64,000 nucleotides of DNA from Arthrobacter crystallopoietes (GCF_002849715.1 NZ_CP018863.1:930001-994000), one strand, 5' to 3'; positions 1-8,599 are shown, counted from the first letter of the stretch. Translations and numbers: made by a program. Notes: a model not told the origin generated them from the letters alone.

Positions 1-181
1 CGCCGTTGATGAACTCGATTCCCATTCTGCGTTGGTGGGAATGGTCCGGGGTGGCAGCCACGAGGCCGACCACATAGGGCCCCGACCCGGGGATGTTGCC
101 GTCTATATCGAATTTCGCTACCAACGTGGATTCCTTGGCTGCGATGGATACGTGCTTAAGAAGTGCGTTGTGGGAACTCAT
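1..181 (-). CDS. Partial hypothetical protein (5' end only)
   Basis: A reading frame starts with ATG at 181 (minus strand) and runs off the left edge after 60 codons without a stop. It begins MSSHNALLKHVSIAAKESTL. A purine-rich AGGATGGAG lies just upstream of the ATG and can serve as ribosome binding site. The visible part is soluble and mixed alpha/beta in appearance, with no signal peptide or membrane segment. I do not recognise the family. The gene is divergent from nothing close by; the next gene to the right is on the same strand and ends 49 bases away, so the two could be co-transcribed. Confidence 0.55.
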   Translation of the reverse strand, partial: MSSHNALLKHVSIAAKESTLVAKFDIDGNIPGSGPYVVGLVAATPDHSHQRRMGIEFING

Positions 182-229
182 GGCTCCATCCTGCTTTCTG
201 CACTCGTATTCGTCTACCCTTCTCGGTGC

Positions 230-1729
230 CTATGCCACGATAGGCGCACCGAACCAGGTGGTGAGAGCGTCGGGGAGCCCCGGGTCAGTCGGCTCTCCCA
301 CCCAGGCGACGTGCCCATCGGGCCGAATCAACACCGCGGTGGGTGCAGGAACCGCCCCGATTGCGGGAAGCTCCCAGCCACCGGCATATTCCGCGTCGAC
401 CAGCTGGACCCGGTCTGCCCATAACGTGATGTCGAAGCGGCCGGGCTCGCCGAGGTTGAGGAGCACGGGCTTCGCCCGGTGCAGCAGGGTGAACAAGCGG
501 AGCGGACCGTCGGTGGTGGCCAGGTCAAGATCGGGCATGCGGCGCCCGAGCAGGGGATGCCCCTCGCCGAGGTCATAGTGGACGTCCAGGCCTGACATCA
601 TGGCCCCGAACCGCTTCCGCGGCTCGTCCATGCTCAGCAGCTCGGAGACTGTGTCGCGCAAGGCAGCAGTGCGCTCGTCGGGACGGCGGAGCGCGACTTG
701 CGCCATGGAGTTCCGCAGCACGCGGGCAGCAACCGGATGCCGCTCAGCGTGGTAGGTATCAAGCAGGCTCTCTGGTGATGTTCCGTTGACGACCTGAGCC
801 AGCTTCCAGCCCAGATTCACCGCATCCTGCATGCCCGTGTTGAGGCCTTGTCCGCCGTCCGGGGCGTGCACGTGCGCGGCGTCGCCGGCCAGCAGGACCC
901 GCCTGTCCCGGTAGGCTGCGGCCTGCCGTGCCATGTCGGTGAACCTGGAGATCCACGTGGGATTGTGGACCCCGTAGTCCGTCCCGTAAACGGCGATGAG
1001 CGCCTCGCTGAGATCACGCAACGTGGGTTCTGCCGTGTTTCCCACGTTTGCCTCAGTCACCATGACCTGCATAGGCCCGCCATCCAGGAAGACCACCGCG
1101 CCGTCGCGAATTTCGTACTTCAACTTGCCGAGGGCATGGAGGCCGAGTGCATCGCGGCGAATGCCTAGCTCCGGCTCCTCGGCCATCTCGACCTCGGCGA
1201 TCAGGTTGCTGACGGTCGGATCACTGCCGGGGAACTCGATGCCGGCCGCCTTACGAACCAGGCTTCGCCCGCCGTCGCAGCCGACAAGGTACTCCGCCCG
1301 CAGCTGCCCGCCGTTGGCCAACTTGATGTCGACGCCGGTGCCGCCCTGAGCGAAACCGGTCACCTCGCGCCCGCGATAGATTGGCACGTCCAGTTCGTTG
1401 ACCCAGCCGGCCAGGATGCGCTCGATGTGGATCTGCCACAGCCCGAGCCCATAGTTGTGCCGGGTGGGGAAGTCGCTGATATCCAAATGGGTGCCGCCAA
1501 ACCCGGCGACCTGCGCCACCTGCCCCTCCGACAGGAACCGATCGGCTATCCCACGCTGGTCCAAGACCTCGATAGTGCGCGAGTGCAAGCCACCTGCGCG
1601 GGCGCCGTCAAGGTCTTGGCTGGGACGCCGCTCGACGATGGCCACATCAACCGCTGCCAACGCCAACTCACTCGCCAGCATCAGCCCCGTGGGACCTCCT
1701 CCGGCGATCACCACCGCATGCTCGGTCAT
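230..1729 (-). CDS. FAD-dependent aromatic monooxygenase (class A flavoprotein hydroxylase)
   Basis: A 499-residue PHBH-fold flavoprotein that would hydroxylate an aromatic or polyketide-like substrate using NAD(P)H and O2. Visible motifs are the N-terminal dinucleotide fold GGGPTGLM, the central DG motif (GCDGGRS) around residue 155, and the second FAD motif GDAAHVHAPDGGQGLN around residue 285. The C-terminal ~100 residues look like the thioredoxin-like domain of phenol hydroxylase and rifampicin monooxygenase relatives. ATG at 1729 is preferred over GTG at 1735 because an AGCAGGG lies at proper spacing. The substrate cannot be told from sequence; a role in antibiotic inactivation (Rox/Tet(X)-like) is possible but unproven. 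Confidence 0.88.
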   Translation of the reverse strand: MTEHAVVIAGGGPTGLMLASELALAAVDVAIVERRPSQDLDGARAGGLHSRTIEVLDQRGIADRFLSEGQVAQVAGFGGTHLDISDFPTRHNYGLGLWQIHIERILAGWVNELDVPIYRGREVTGFAQGGTGVDIKLANGGQLRAEYLVGCDGGRSLVRKAAGIEFPGSDPTVSNLIAEVEMAEEPELGIRRDALGLHALGKLKYEIRDGAVVFLDGGPMQVMVTEANVGNTAEPTLRDLSEALIAVYGTDYGVHNPTWISRFTDMARQAAAYRDRRVLLAGDAAHVHAPDGGQGLNTGMQDAVNLGWKLAQVVNGTSPESLLDTYHAERHPVAARVLRNSMAQVALRRPDERTAALRDTVSELLSMDEPRKRFGAMMSGLDVHYDLGEGHPLLGRRMPDLDLATTDGPLRLFTLLHRAKPVLLNLGEPGRFDITLWADRVQLVDAEYAGGWELPAIGAVPAPTAVLIRPDGHVAWVGEPTDPGLPDALTTWFGAPIVA

Positions 1730-1783
1730 CGACACCCTGCTACCCCATTCCCTGAGTTCCCGCGTTTGCCGATTATCCGGCCG

Positions 1784-1812
1784 GGCCGGGGGCTTGCCGC
1801 AAGCCCCCGGCC
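1784..1812 (-). terminator. Hairpin downstream of the penicillin-binding protein gene
   Basis: A 13-bp perfect stem (GGCCGGGGGCTTG with its complement) closes a 3-base CCG loop between the PBP stop codon and the start of the monooxygenase. There is no long T-run, as is usual in high-GC actinobacteria. It most likely ends the PBP transcript and separates it from the monooxygenase gene. Confidence 0.6.
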
Positions 1813-1857
1813 GGGATATAGATTGGAAATAGGAAGGAACGGGTTACTTGGACTCGG

Positions 1858-3924
1858 TCAGGGTCCGTCAGGTAGCCGGACTTTCCTCTCGCCCTTGAGT
1901 GCGCCCTCCATGGTGTCTTGCCAGACCGGGCCAGCCACTTCCGAACCGGTCAGGTCCCGATAGGTGTTGCCGTAGGCCTCCACCCGGGTCAGCGGATACT
2001 GTGCGCCACCCCTCGGGTCGCCCAGCCACACGGCTGCCACCAGTTGAGGCGTGCCGCCCACAATCCAGTTGGCGGCGAAATCGTTGGTGGTGCCCGTCTT
2101 GGCTCCCGCTTCCCGGCCTTCGGGGCGGAGCCGCGGGCCAAGAGTGCCGGTTCGCTTGAACGGTTCCTTGAGCACATCGGCCACAGTATCGGCTATGTCC
2201 TCATCAATCGCCTGATGGCAGTCAGCGTCCGGGACCGGCAGCTCTTCCTTGGTGCCGGTGCGCACTGCCTTGATGACCGTCACCGGTTGGCAAAGCACTC
2301 CCCCGCCCATGAAGGCGGAGTAGGCATTGGCCATCTCCAGCGGGCTCACTTCGTAGGCACCCAGGGCCAGCGAGGCTTCCCGCCCAACCAGCTGATCGGT
2401 CGGGATGGACGTGATGCCCAGTGTTTCGGCCATCTTGGCCGCGTTGATAACGCCGACGCGTTCAATAAGGCGGACGAAGTACACATTCACCGAGCTGCGG
2501 ATGGCCTCGTAGGCGTTGATGACCCCGTAGTCGCGGTTGCCGTAGTTGACATAGCCGCCGCGCGGGTTATCGAGTTTCGACGATCGGTAGGGTCCGTCAG
2601 CGCGTAGCCGGGTGGAGGTAGGAATGCCTTGGTCCAGCGCCTCGGCCAGAATGATGGGTTTCATGGCAGACCCGACCTGGAAGGCGTTTCTGGCGTAGAT
2701 CACTTCCGTCTTGCCCTTGCCCTCGCCCCAGTCCCGGTTCTGGGCGATGGCCGCGATATGGCCCTTGCCCGGCACGATGATCGCGGTACCGAGGGCCGCA
2801 CGGTTGGTGTTGCCCAGTGCTTTCTCGACCGCAGCCTGTGCAGCGTCTGCCGCTTTCCGGTCCAACGTCGTCGTTAGCGTTAAACCGCCCAGGTGGAAGC
2901 GCTCCTGACGGACCTCAGGCGTCTTCCCGAACGCCTTGTTCGTCAGGATTTCCTCCCGGACAACCTCGCAGTAGAAGGGGTACTTGGATTCCCCGCAGCT
3001 GGACGGGGCCGCTCCGCGCTTCACGGCCAGGTCCGAGTCCAATGCCGCCTGAGTCTCTTCGGCAGTCAGGACACCTCGTTGCTCGAGCACCGTCAACACG
3101 GTGTTGCGCCGTTCCGTGGCACCTTCGGGGTTGGTAAAGGGGTCGAGATCAACGGGTGCCTTGAGCATGCCGACCAGCAGTGCCGACTGGATATGGTTCA
3201 GTTTCGACGCCGTCGTGCTGAAGTAGATACGGGCGGCCGCCTGCACCCCGTAGGCGCCATTGCCGAAGTAGACGGCGTTCATGTACTGGGTGAGGATCTC
3301 GTCCTTGGACAGCTGCTTCTCCAGCGCAAGCGCGTATTTGGCCTCGCGGATCTTGGCATTGTAGGTGACGCCGACTGCCACCTGCTCCTCGACTTCGTCC
3401 CGCGCATGGTTAACCAGCATGTTCTGGACCAACTGCTGGGTGATGGTGGACGCGCCCTGGACATTCTCGCTGGTCACATTGTTGATCAGCGCGCGGGTGA
3501 CACCGAGGGGGTCCACGCCCCGATGCTCGTAGAACCGCGCGTCCTCGGTTGCGATCAGTGTTTCCTTGAACGCCTCGGACACCTGGTCCAGCTTCACATC
3601 TGTCCGGTTTTCACTGTAGATGCGGGCAAATTCCTTGCCGTCCTTGTCCAGCAACACCGTATGCTGCGGCAGCGGGCGGTCCACCGGCAGGTCAGTCGGC
3701 AGCTCCTCCCACATGTCCAGCACGGAATTGCCGGCGACAGACAAGCCCACCGCAGCGGGTGCCACGATCATGCCTGCACCCAAGGCCGCGACCGCGACGC
3801 TGGCCAACCAGAGATCGATGCGCCGCTGGCCGGCACGTCTCTTCGGGATTCGGCCGGGGCGGGCTTCCGCCAGCAGCTCGTCGAGATTGACCGGTTCCGG
3901 TTTGTTGCGTCCCCATAGCCGCAT
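1858..3924 (-). CDS. Class A penicillin-binding protein (GT51 glycosyltransferase / transpeptidase)
   Basis: A 688-residue bifunctional cell-wall synthase. The N-terminus is cytoplasmic and basic, followed by one membrane anchor (about residues 38-60). The GT51 domain shows the EDARFYEHRGVDPLG signature around residue 127 and GASTITQQLVQN. The transpeptidase domain has SAMK (nucleophile serine), SVN and KTGTT motifs, so all catalytic residues are present. There is no PASTA domain. It polymerises lipid II and cross-links peptidoglycan outside the membrane. The gene is transcribed alone; a weak ribosome binding site precedes the ATG at 3924. Length and domain order are normal for actinobacterial PonA-type enzymes. 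Confidence 0.95.
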   Translation of the reverse strand: MRLWGRNKPEPVNLDELLAEARPGRIPKRRAGQRRIDLWLASVAVAALGAGMIVAPAAVGLSVAGNSVLDMWEELPTDLPVDRPLPQHTVLLDKDGKEFARIYSENRTDVKLDQVSEAFKETLIATEDARFYEHRGVDPLGVTRALINNVTSENVQGASTITQQLVQNMLVNHARDEVEEQVAVGVTYNAKIREAKYALALEKQLSKDEILTQYMNAVYFGNGAYGVQAAARIYFSTTASKLNHIQSALLVGMLKAPVDLDPFTNPEGATERRNTVLTVLEQRGVLTAEETQAALDSDLAVKRGAAPSSCGESKYPFYCEVVREEILTNKAFGKTPEVRQERFHLGGLTLTTTLDRKAADAAQAAVEKALGNTNRAALGTAIIVPGKGHIAAIAQNRDWGEGKGKTEVIYARNAFQVGSAMKPIILAEALDQGIPTSTRLRADGPYRSSKLDNPRGGYVNYGNRDYGVINAYEAIRSSVNVYFVRLIERVGVINAAKMAETLGITSIPTDQLVGREASLALGAYEVSPLEMANAYSAFMGGGVLCQPVTVIKAVRTGTKEELPVPDADCHQAIDEDIADTVADVLKEPFKRTGTLGPRLRPEGREAGAKTGTTNDFAANWIVGGTPQLVAAVWLGDPRGGAQYPLTRVEAYGNTYRDLTGSEVAGPVWQDTMEGALKGERKVRLPDGP

Positions 3925-4106
3925 GATGTTTCGTGGGGGAATTCCGGTGCCGGTTACACCTGTTGCGTAACCGGCCGCTGCCGCGCATTACGAGGGGCTG
4001 TTGGGAAGGCACCCCTCGGGCGCCGCTGGTTTTCCCACACCCCTCCTTTGCCAAGATGGAGCAGATAAGAAAACAGTAGAACCTCCTCCCGGCGTTGACT
4101 AGGGCG

Positions 4107-4940
4107 TCAGGCATAATTGTGGACAGGACCCAAGCGGGCGGCCAGGAAGTCGTTCCAGGTTCTGCGGCCTCCCGCCTGGTCTGGTGCCAGATTCGCGCCG
4201 TTCCGGAACGCGCGTGCAGCGCCGCCCGGCATCCGGACCGGCACGATGAGGCGGCGGCGGCCGGTGGCGCGCAGGTAGCCGCTGATCAGATCCGCCAGGG
4301 AATGCACCTGCGGCCCTCCCATCTCCGGGACCAAGCCGGCCGGTTCGCTGCGAGCCAACTCGGCCAACCGTGCCGCCACTTCCGCTGCATCGATCGGCTG
4401 TACGCTGAGCCCGGCGGGAACCGGTATCACGGGCAGCTTGGCCATCCCCTGCGCCATCATCAGCACCAAGTCGTGGAACTGGGTGGCCCGCAGGGTCGTG
4501 TAGGGCACGCCGGAATTGGCAATGATCAGCTCGGCTGTCCGCTTGGCCCCGATGTAGCCGAACATGGCTCGGTCGATGCCGCTGGTGACCGGCGTGCGGT
4601 CCGCGCCGACCACCGAGATGTAAACAAGATGCCGGATGTTGGCCCCGGCCGCGGCCCGGACTAGGTTGCGCGCCTTTTCATCATCCCCTTTGCCGCTGCC
4701 GGCGCAGTGAATAATGGTTTCCACTCCTGCCACCGCCGCTTCGATGCCCTCGCCCGTGGCCAAGTCGCCGGTTACGAACTCGACGCCTTCCGCAGGTTCG
4801 CGGCTGGCCCGGCTAAGCACGCGGACGCGGCAGCCGGCTTCCAGCAGACGCGGAACGAGATGCCGCCCCAGCGTTCCGGTTCCGCCGGTTACCAGCACCG
4901 GCGTCGTCGTGCTGTGTTCTTGATTAGTGTGCAACTGCAT
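4107..4940 (-). CDS. NAD(P)-binding SDR/NmrA-like oxidoreductase, predicted ECF41 target
   Basis: A 277-residue atypical (extended) short-chain dehydrogenase. The Rossmann motif TGGTGTLGRHLV is at residues 18-29 and there is no classical YxxxK catalytic pair in the usual place, as in NmrA/NAD-epimerase-like proteins. The start at 4940 has a good AGGGGAAC ribosome binding site. It is divergent from an ECF41/SigJ-type sigma factor; ECF41 factors are known to control an adjacent 'COE' gene (carboxymuconolactone decarboxylase, oxidoreductase or epimerase), and this gene fits the O/E type. A matching promoter lies at 4990-5016. The substrate is unknown. Confidence 0.85.
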   Translation of the reverse strand: MQLHTNQEHSTTTPVLVTGGTGTLGRHLVPRLLEAGCRVRVLSRASREPAEGVEFVTGDLATGEGIEAAVAGVETIIHCAGSGKGDDEKARNLVRAAAGANIRHLVYISVVGADRTPVTSGIDRAMFGYIGAKRTAELIIANSGVPYTTLRATQFHDLVLMMAQGMAKLPVIPVPAGLSVQPIDAAEVAARLAELARSEPAGLVPEMGGPQVHSLADLISGYLRATGRRRLIVPVRMPGGAARAFRNGANLAPDQAGGRRTWNDFLAARLGPVHNYA

Positions 4941-4989
4941 TGTTGTTCCCCTATCAGGATTGTTACTCGTTATCGTGGTTCACTGTTAT

Positions 4990-5016
4990 GACCCTTCCGG
5001 GCGGGAGAATGTGACA
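4990..5016 (-). promoter_or_regulatory. Predicted ECF41-type promoter of the SDR gene
   Basis: On the minus strand TGTCACA (5016-5010) is followed after exactly 16 bases by GGTC (4993-4990). The published ECF41 autoregulated/target promoter is TGTCACA, 16 bases, CGTC, so only one base differs. The element lies 49 bases upstream of the SDR start and its -35 part ends one base before the sigma-factor start codon. Confidence 0.65.
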
Positions 5017-5017
5017 G

Positions 5018-5893
5018 ATGGACGATCTTGAACAGCTGGCCGAGCAGTTCGAGCCGCACCGGGCCCGGCTCCGCGCCATGGCATACCGGATGCTCGGTTC
5101 GCTCAGCGAGACCGACGACGCCGTCCAGGAGACCTGGCTGCGGCTCAGCGGCACGGATGCAAAAAGTGTCGAAAACCTTGGCGGGTGGCTGACAACCGTG
5201 CTCGGACGGGTCTGCCTGAACCTGCTGCGTTCCCGCAACACACGCCAGGAACAGCCGTTCGGGCTGCACATGCCGGACCCCTTGGTGAGCAGTGTCGAAG
5301 GAAGTGATCCGGAGCAGGAGAGCTTGCTCGCCGACTCCATCGGGCTCGCGCTGCTGATTGTGCTGGACACCTTGACTCCTGCCCAGCGGCTGGCTTTCGT
5401 GCTGCATGACTTGTTCAGCGTTCCGTTCGACGAGATTGCCGAGGTTGTCGACACCTCGCCGGCAGCGGCCCGGCAACTCGCCAGCCGCGCCCGCCGCCTG
5501 GTAGAGCAGGATTCCCAAATTCCCGACGCCGATCCAGTGCGCCAGCGCGAAGCGGTGGACGCGTTTTTCGCAGCCTCCCGCCACGGCGATTTCGCTGCGC
5601 TCGTCGCGGTGCTGGATCCCGACGTCGTGCTTCGTTCCGACGGCGGACCGGCGCGTCCCGCTGCCACCACCGTCCTGCGCGGCGCATCCACGGTGGCCGG
5701 GCAAGCGGTCACATACCAGCAGCTCGCTCCGTTCGTGCGGCCGGCGCTGGTCAACGGTACCGCCGGAGCGGTGATAGTCCCGCGGAAGCAGGCGGTTTCA
5801 GTCATGGCTTTCACCGTCAGGAACGGAAAGATCGTGGCAATAGACGTACTCGCCGATCCAACGCGGCTCGACCAACTGCCGCTTGCTTTTTAA
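5018..5893 (+). CDS. sigJ: ECF41-family sigma factor with C-terminal SnoaL-like domain (SigJ-like)
   Basis: A 291-residue RNA polymerase sigma factor. Region 2 (about residues 8-70) contains YRMLGSLSETDDAVQETWLR and region 4 (about 110-165) contains the helix-turn-helix DEIAEVVDTSPAAARQLASRARR. The remaining ~115 residues form a SnoaL/NTF2-like domain with SDGG and the terminal DPTRL segment, matching the DGGGK and NPDKV motifs by which the ECF41 C-terminal extension regulates sigma activity in place of an anti-sigma factor. No anti-sigma gene is present, as expected for this family. The divergent SDR and the downstream oxidoreductase (9-base gap) are its likely regulon. Confidence 0.9.
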   Translation: MDDLEQLAEQFEPHRARLRAMAYRMLGSLSETDDAVQETWLRLSGTDAKSVENLGGWLTTVLGRVCLNLLRSRNTRQEQPFGLHMPDPLVSSVEGSDPEQESLLADSIGLALLIVLDTLTPAQRLAFVLHDLFSVPFDEIAEVVDTSPAAARQLASRARRLVEQDSQIPDADPVRQREAVDAFFAASRHGDFAALVAVLDPDVVLRSDGGPARPAATTVLRGASTVAGQAVTYQQLAPFVRPALVNGTAGAVIVPRKQAVSVMAFTVRNGKIVAIDVLADPTRLDQLPLAF

Positions 5894-5902
5894 CCAAAGG
5901 AC

Positions 5903-6907
5903 ATGACCATGACACCTCAGGCCAACCGGGAAAGCACCATGCGGGCGATCGTGCAGGACGTGTACGGCTCCGCGGAGGTCCTGCACCTTGCGCAGATTCC
6001 ACGCCCGGTTCCCGCGGAGCACGAAGTGCTAGTCCAGGTGCGGGCGGCCGGGCTGGACCGGGGCGTCTCGCACCTGACACGGGGACGGCCCTACTTGGCC
6101 CGGCTGGCCTTCGGGCTCCGCAAACCGAAAAACCCAGTACCCGGGATGGACCTCGCGGGCATCGTCGTCGCAGCCGGCCCGGCAGTGACCAGGTTCGCCG
6201 TCGGTGACGAAGTGTTCGGATTCGGCCGCGGCTCCTTTGCCGAATATGCGGTGGCACGCGAGAATCAACTGGCCACTAAGCCGCCAAGCCTCACTTTCGA
6301 GCAAGCCGCGGCCGTTCCGGTATCAGCGGTCACCGCTTTGCAGGGCCTGCGCGACGCCGGCCGGATCGAGCCGGGGCAGAAAGTGCTGGTTATCGGTGCG
6401 TCCGGCGGGGTCGGCTCCTTCGCGGTTCAGCTGGCCAAGGCCTTGGGTGCGCACGTCACCGGCGTCGTCAGTACCGCAAAGCTCGACGCCGTTCGTTCCC
6501 TTGGCGCCGACGACGTCATCGATTACACCCGCGAAGACTTTGCCGACGGCACCAGACACTACGATCTGATCCTCGACATTGCAGGGAACCCCTCGCTCGC
6601 CCGGCTGCGCCGCGCGCTGAACCCGGCCGGAACCGCCGTCATCACCGGCGGGGAAGAAGGCGGAAACCTGACCGGCGGCATGAACCGGCAACTGGGGGCA
6701 CTTCTCCTGTCGCCCTTCGTCGGCCAGCGGTTGACCATGTTTATCGGCAAGGTAAGCTCCGCCGGTCTCGAAGAGCTGACCGGGTTCATCGAGGCAAAGA
6801 AGGTCAAGCCAAGGATTGACAGGACCTTTCCGCTGGCCGAGGTCCCCGACGCGTTGCGTTACCTTGAGGCCGGCAAGGTCTGCGGGAAGGTTGCCATCAT
6901 CATCTGA
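5903..6907 (+). CDS. Zinc-independent MDR oxidoreductase (quinone reductase-like)
   Basis: A 334-residue medium-chain dehydrogenase/reductase. The N-terminal GroES-like domain lacks the cysteine zinc ligands of alcohol dehydrogenases. The NAD(P)-binding motif GASGGVGSFAVQLAKALGA is at about residues 161-179 and is typical of NADPH:quinone reductases. A first ATG at 5903 has AAAGGAC upstream; an internal ATG (residue 13, MRAIVQDVYG) matches the family's usual start, so the first 12 residues may be extra. It follows the sigma factor after 9 bases and is probably co-transcribed, giving a small oxidoreductase regulon. Confidence 0.88.
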   Translation: MTMTPQANRESTMRAIVQDVYGSAEVLHLAQIPRPVPAEHEVLVQVRAAGLDRGVSHLTRGRPYLARLAFGLRKPKNPVPGMDLAGIVVAAGPAVTRFAVGDEVFGFGRGSFAEYAVARENQLATKPPSLTFEQAAAVPVSAVTALQGLRDAGRIEPGQKVLVIGASGGVGSFAVQLAKALGAHVTGVVSTAKLDAVRSLGADDVIDYTREDFADGTRHYDLILDIAGNPSLARLRRALNPAGTAVITGGEEGGNLTGGMNRQLGALLLSPFVGQRLTMFIGKVSSAGLEELTGFIEAKKVKPRIDRTFPLAEVPDALRYLEAGKVCGKVAIII

Positions 6908-6985
6908 TCGGCTACCGCCCCAAGTGCCGGCGGGAGATTTCGCGTTGGAGCGGCACAGCGATGCGGCGTGGTGGAAGATGGAGCC

Positions 6986-8005
6986 ATGGATGCTGTCGAC
7001 GCACTCAATGAGATTGCCTTCTGGCTCGAACGTGAACTTGCTCCCAGCTTCAAGGTGCAGGCTTTCCGCAAGGCCGCCACCGCCATTCGCAGTCTGGAGC
7101 CTGAGGAGCTCGCTGCCCGCGCCAGGGACGGCCGGCTCAAGAACATGAAGGGGATCGGCAGCAGGACGTTCGAGGTCATCAGCCAGGCGGTCGACGGCGG
7201 GGTGCCCGACTACCTCGCGAAGCTGCGGGAACGTTCGGCCCAGCCGCTGGCCGAAGGCGGGGCGGAATTGAACTCGGCCCTCCGCGGTGATCTGCACAGC
7301 CACAGCAACTGGTCCGACGGCGGGTCCCCCATCGAAACCATGGCTGACACAGCCCGGATGCTGGGACGGGACTACCTGGCGCTGACCGACCACTCCCCCA
7401 ATCTGACGATCGCCAATGGCCTGAGCGCCAAGCGGCTTACCGAGCAGCTGGACGTCGTCGCCGAGATCAACCAGGGGTCCGACGGGTTCCGCCTGCTGGC
7501 GGGGATCGAGGTCGACATCCTGGAAAACGGCACACTGGACCAGACGCCCACCATGCTGCAGCAGCTGGACGTTGTGGTGGCCAGTGTGCATTCAAAACTC
7601 CGCGCCGATAAGCGCACCATGACCAAGAGAATGCTCGGCGGCATCACGGATCCCCACACCAATGTGCTGGGCCACTGCACGGGCCGACTGGTCAAAGGGT
7701 CGAGGGGCACCCGGCCGGAATCGGAGTTCGACGCCGACCGGGTTTTTGCCGCCTGCGCCGAGAACGATGTCGCCGTCGAGATCAATTCGCGGCCCGAGCG
7801 GCAGGACCCGCCGGACAACCTGATCCAGCTTGCCCTGGACACCGGCTGCCTGTTCAGCATTGACAGCGACGCCCACGCGCCCGGCCAGCTCGACTTCCTG
7901 CAGTACGGGTCCGAGCGCGCCGCTCGGAACGGCGTCCCGGCGGAACGGATCATCAATACGTGGCCTTTGGAGCGGCTGCTGGAGTGGACGGGCGCCGGAA
8001 AATAA
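6986..8005 (+). CDS. PHP-domain phosphoesterase with N-terminal helix-hairpin-helix region (PolX-like)
   Basis: A 339-residue protein combining an N-terminal helical domain with NMKGIGSRTFEVISQAV (helix-hairpin-helix, about residues 55-70) and a PHP metal-dependent phosphoesterase domain. Metal ligands visible are HSHSNWSDG, LTDHSP, GIEVDIL, ASVHSKL, GHCTGR and SIDSDAHAP. This is the arrangement of the non-polymerase parts of bacterial family X DNA polymerases, without the nucleotidyltransferase palm. A DNA-repair or nucleotide phosphatase role is plausible. An in-frame GTG at 6968 would add six residues, but the ATG at 6986 with GGAAGATGGAG upstream fits the family better. Confidence 0.85.
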   Translation: MDAVDALNEIAFWLERELAPSFKVQAFRKAATAIRSLEPEELAARARDGRLKNMKGIGSRTFEVISQAVDGGVPDYLAKLRERSAQPLAEGGAELNSALRGDLHSHSNWSDGGSPIETMADTARMLGRDYLALTDHSPNLTIANGLSAKRLTEQLDVVAEINQGSDGFRLLAGIEVDILENGTLDQTPTMLQQLDVVVASVHSKLRADKRTMTKRMLGGITDPHTNVLGHCTGRLVKGSRGTRPESEFDADRVFAACAENDVAVEINSRPERQDPPDNLIQLALDTGCLFSIDSDAHAPGQLDFLQYGSERAARNGVPAERIINTWPLERLLEWTGAGK

Positions 8006-8041
8006 CCGGACCAAGGCCGCGGGCGGGAACCGGGATTTTTG

Positions 8042-8073
8042 TTGACCTTGGAGTGGGCTCCAAGGTTTAAGCT
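8042..8073 (+). promoter_or_regulatory. MerR-type promoter/operator of the merR gene
   Basis: TTGACC (8042-8047) and a -10 region around TTTAAGCT (8066-8073) are separated by 19-20 bp, the long spacer typical of MerR-controlled promoters. The spacer carries the inverted repeat CCTTGGAG-TGGG-CTCCAAGG (8046-8065). Transcription would start at about 8080, the A of the merR ATG, so the transcript should be leaderless and autoregulated. Confidence 0.75.
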
Positions 8074-8079
8074 GAAGCC

Positions 8080-8556
8080 ATGACTGGCTTACAGGCGCCT
8101 CACGCGCTGAAAGTTGGCGAGTTGGCCAAGGCTGTCGGCGTCTCCACGGATGCGCTCCGCTACTACGAGCGCGCGGGTCTGCTCCCGCCGCCGGACCGGT
8201 CCCCCGCGGGCTACCGGTTGTATCCGCCCAGCGCCGCGGACCGCGTGCACTTTATCCAGGGTTGCCAGCGGCTGGGCCTCCGGTTGGCCGAGATAGCCGA
8301 TCTGCTGGACGTCCGGGATACGGGCCGATGCCCGTGCGAACCTGCCGAGTCTTTGCTCCGCCGGCGGATCGGCGAGCTGGACCGGGAGCTGGACCGCCTC
8401 ACCCGGTTGCGCTCCGATCTGCAGGCCATGGCCGACCAATTGCACGGCACGGACTGTCCGGATCCGGCCCCCGGTACGTGGTGTCCGCCCGGCACGAAAA
8501 ACATAAAGGAGGTGAACCTTGATGCACACCAAGAGGGCGTGTCCCTGCTGCGATGA
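8080..8556 (+). CDS. MerR-family metal-responsive regulator
   Basis: A 158-residue regulator. Residues 11-80 form the MerR winged helix (VGELAKAVGVSTDALRYYER). A dimerisation helix follows, and Cys residues occur as RCPCEP near residue 87 and DCPDPAPGTWC near the C-terminus, a plausible thiol metal-binding site like those of CueR/ZntR/MerR. The promoter has the distorted-spacer architecture of this family. The gene's 3' end overlaps the start of a tiny Cys-rich coding region that is likely its target as well as partner. The inducing metal cannot be assigned. Confidence 0.88.
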   Translation: MTGLQAPHALKVGELAKAVGVSTDALRYYERAGLLPPPDRSPAGYRLYPPSAADRVHFIQGCQRLGLRLAEIADLLDVRDTGRCPCEPAESLLRRRIGELDRELDRLTRLRSDLQAMADQLHGTDCPDPAPGTWCPPGTKNIKEVNLDAHQEGVSLLR

Positions 8557-8599
8557 CCCTGCCTGCGACGGAAGCTGCTGCGGCGGCGGTTGCTGCTGA
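8522..8599 (+). CDS. Cys-rich 25-residue microprotein (metallothionein-like)
   Basis: ATG at 8522 opens a 25-codon frame ending in TGA (8597-8599). The product has eight cysteines, at positions 7, 9, 10, 15, 19, 20, 24 and 25, arranged CPCC, C, CC, GGGCC. The first six residues are MHTKRA. An almost ideal ribosome binding site, AAAGGAGGTGA, ends 5 bases before the ATG and lies inside the 3' end of merR, so translation is coupled to that gene. It is followed by a strong hairpin. A thiolate-rich peptide directly behind a MerR-type metal sensor suggests metal sequestration, trafficking or buffering. I know of no named family and the function is inference. Confidence 0.65.
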   Translation: MHTKRACPCCDDPACDGSCCGGGCC

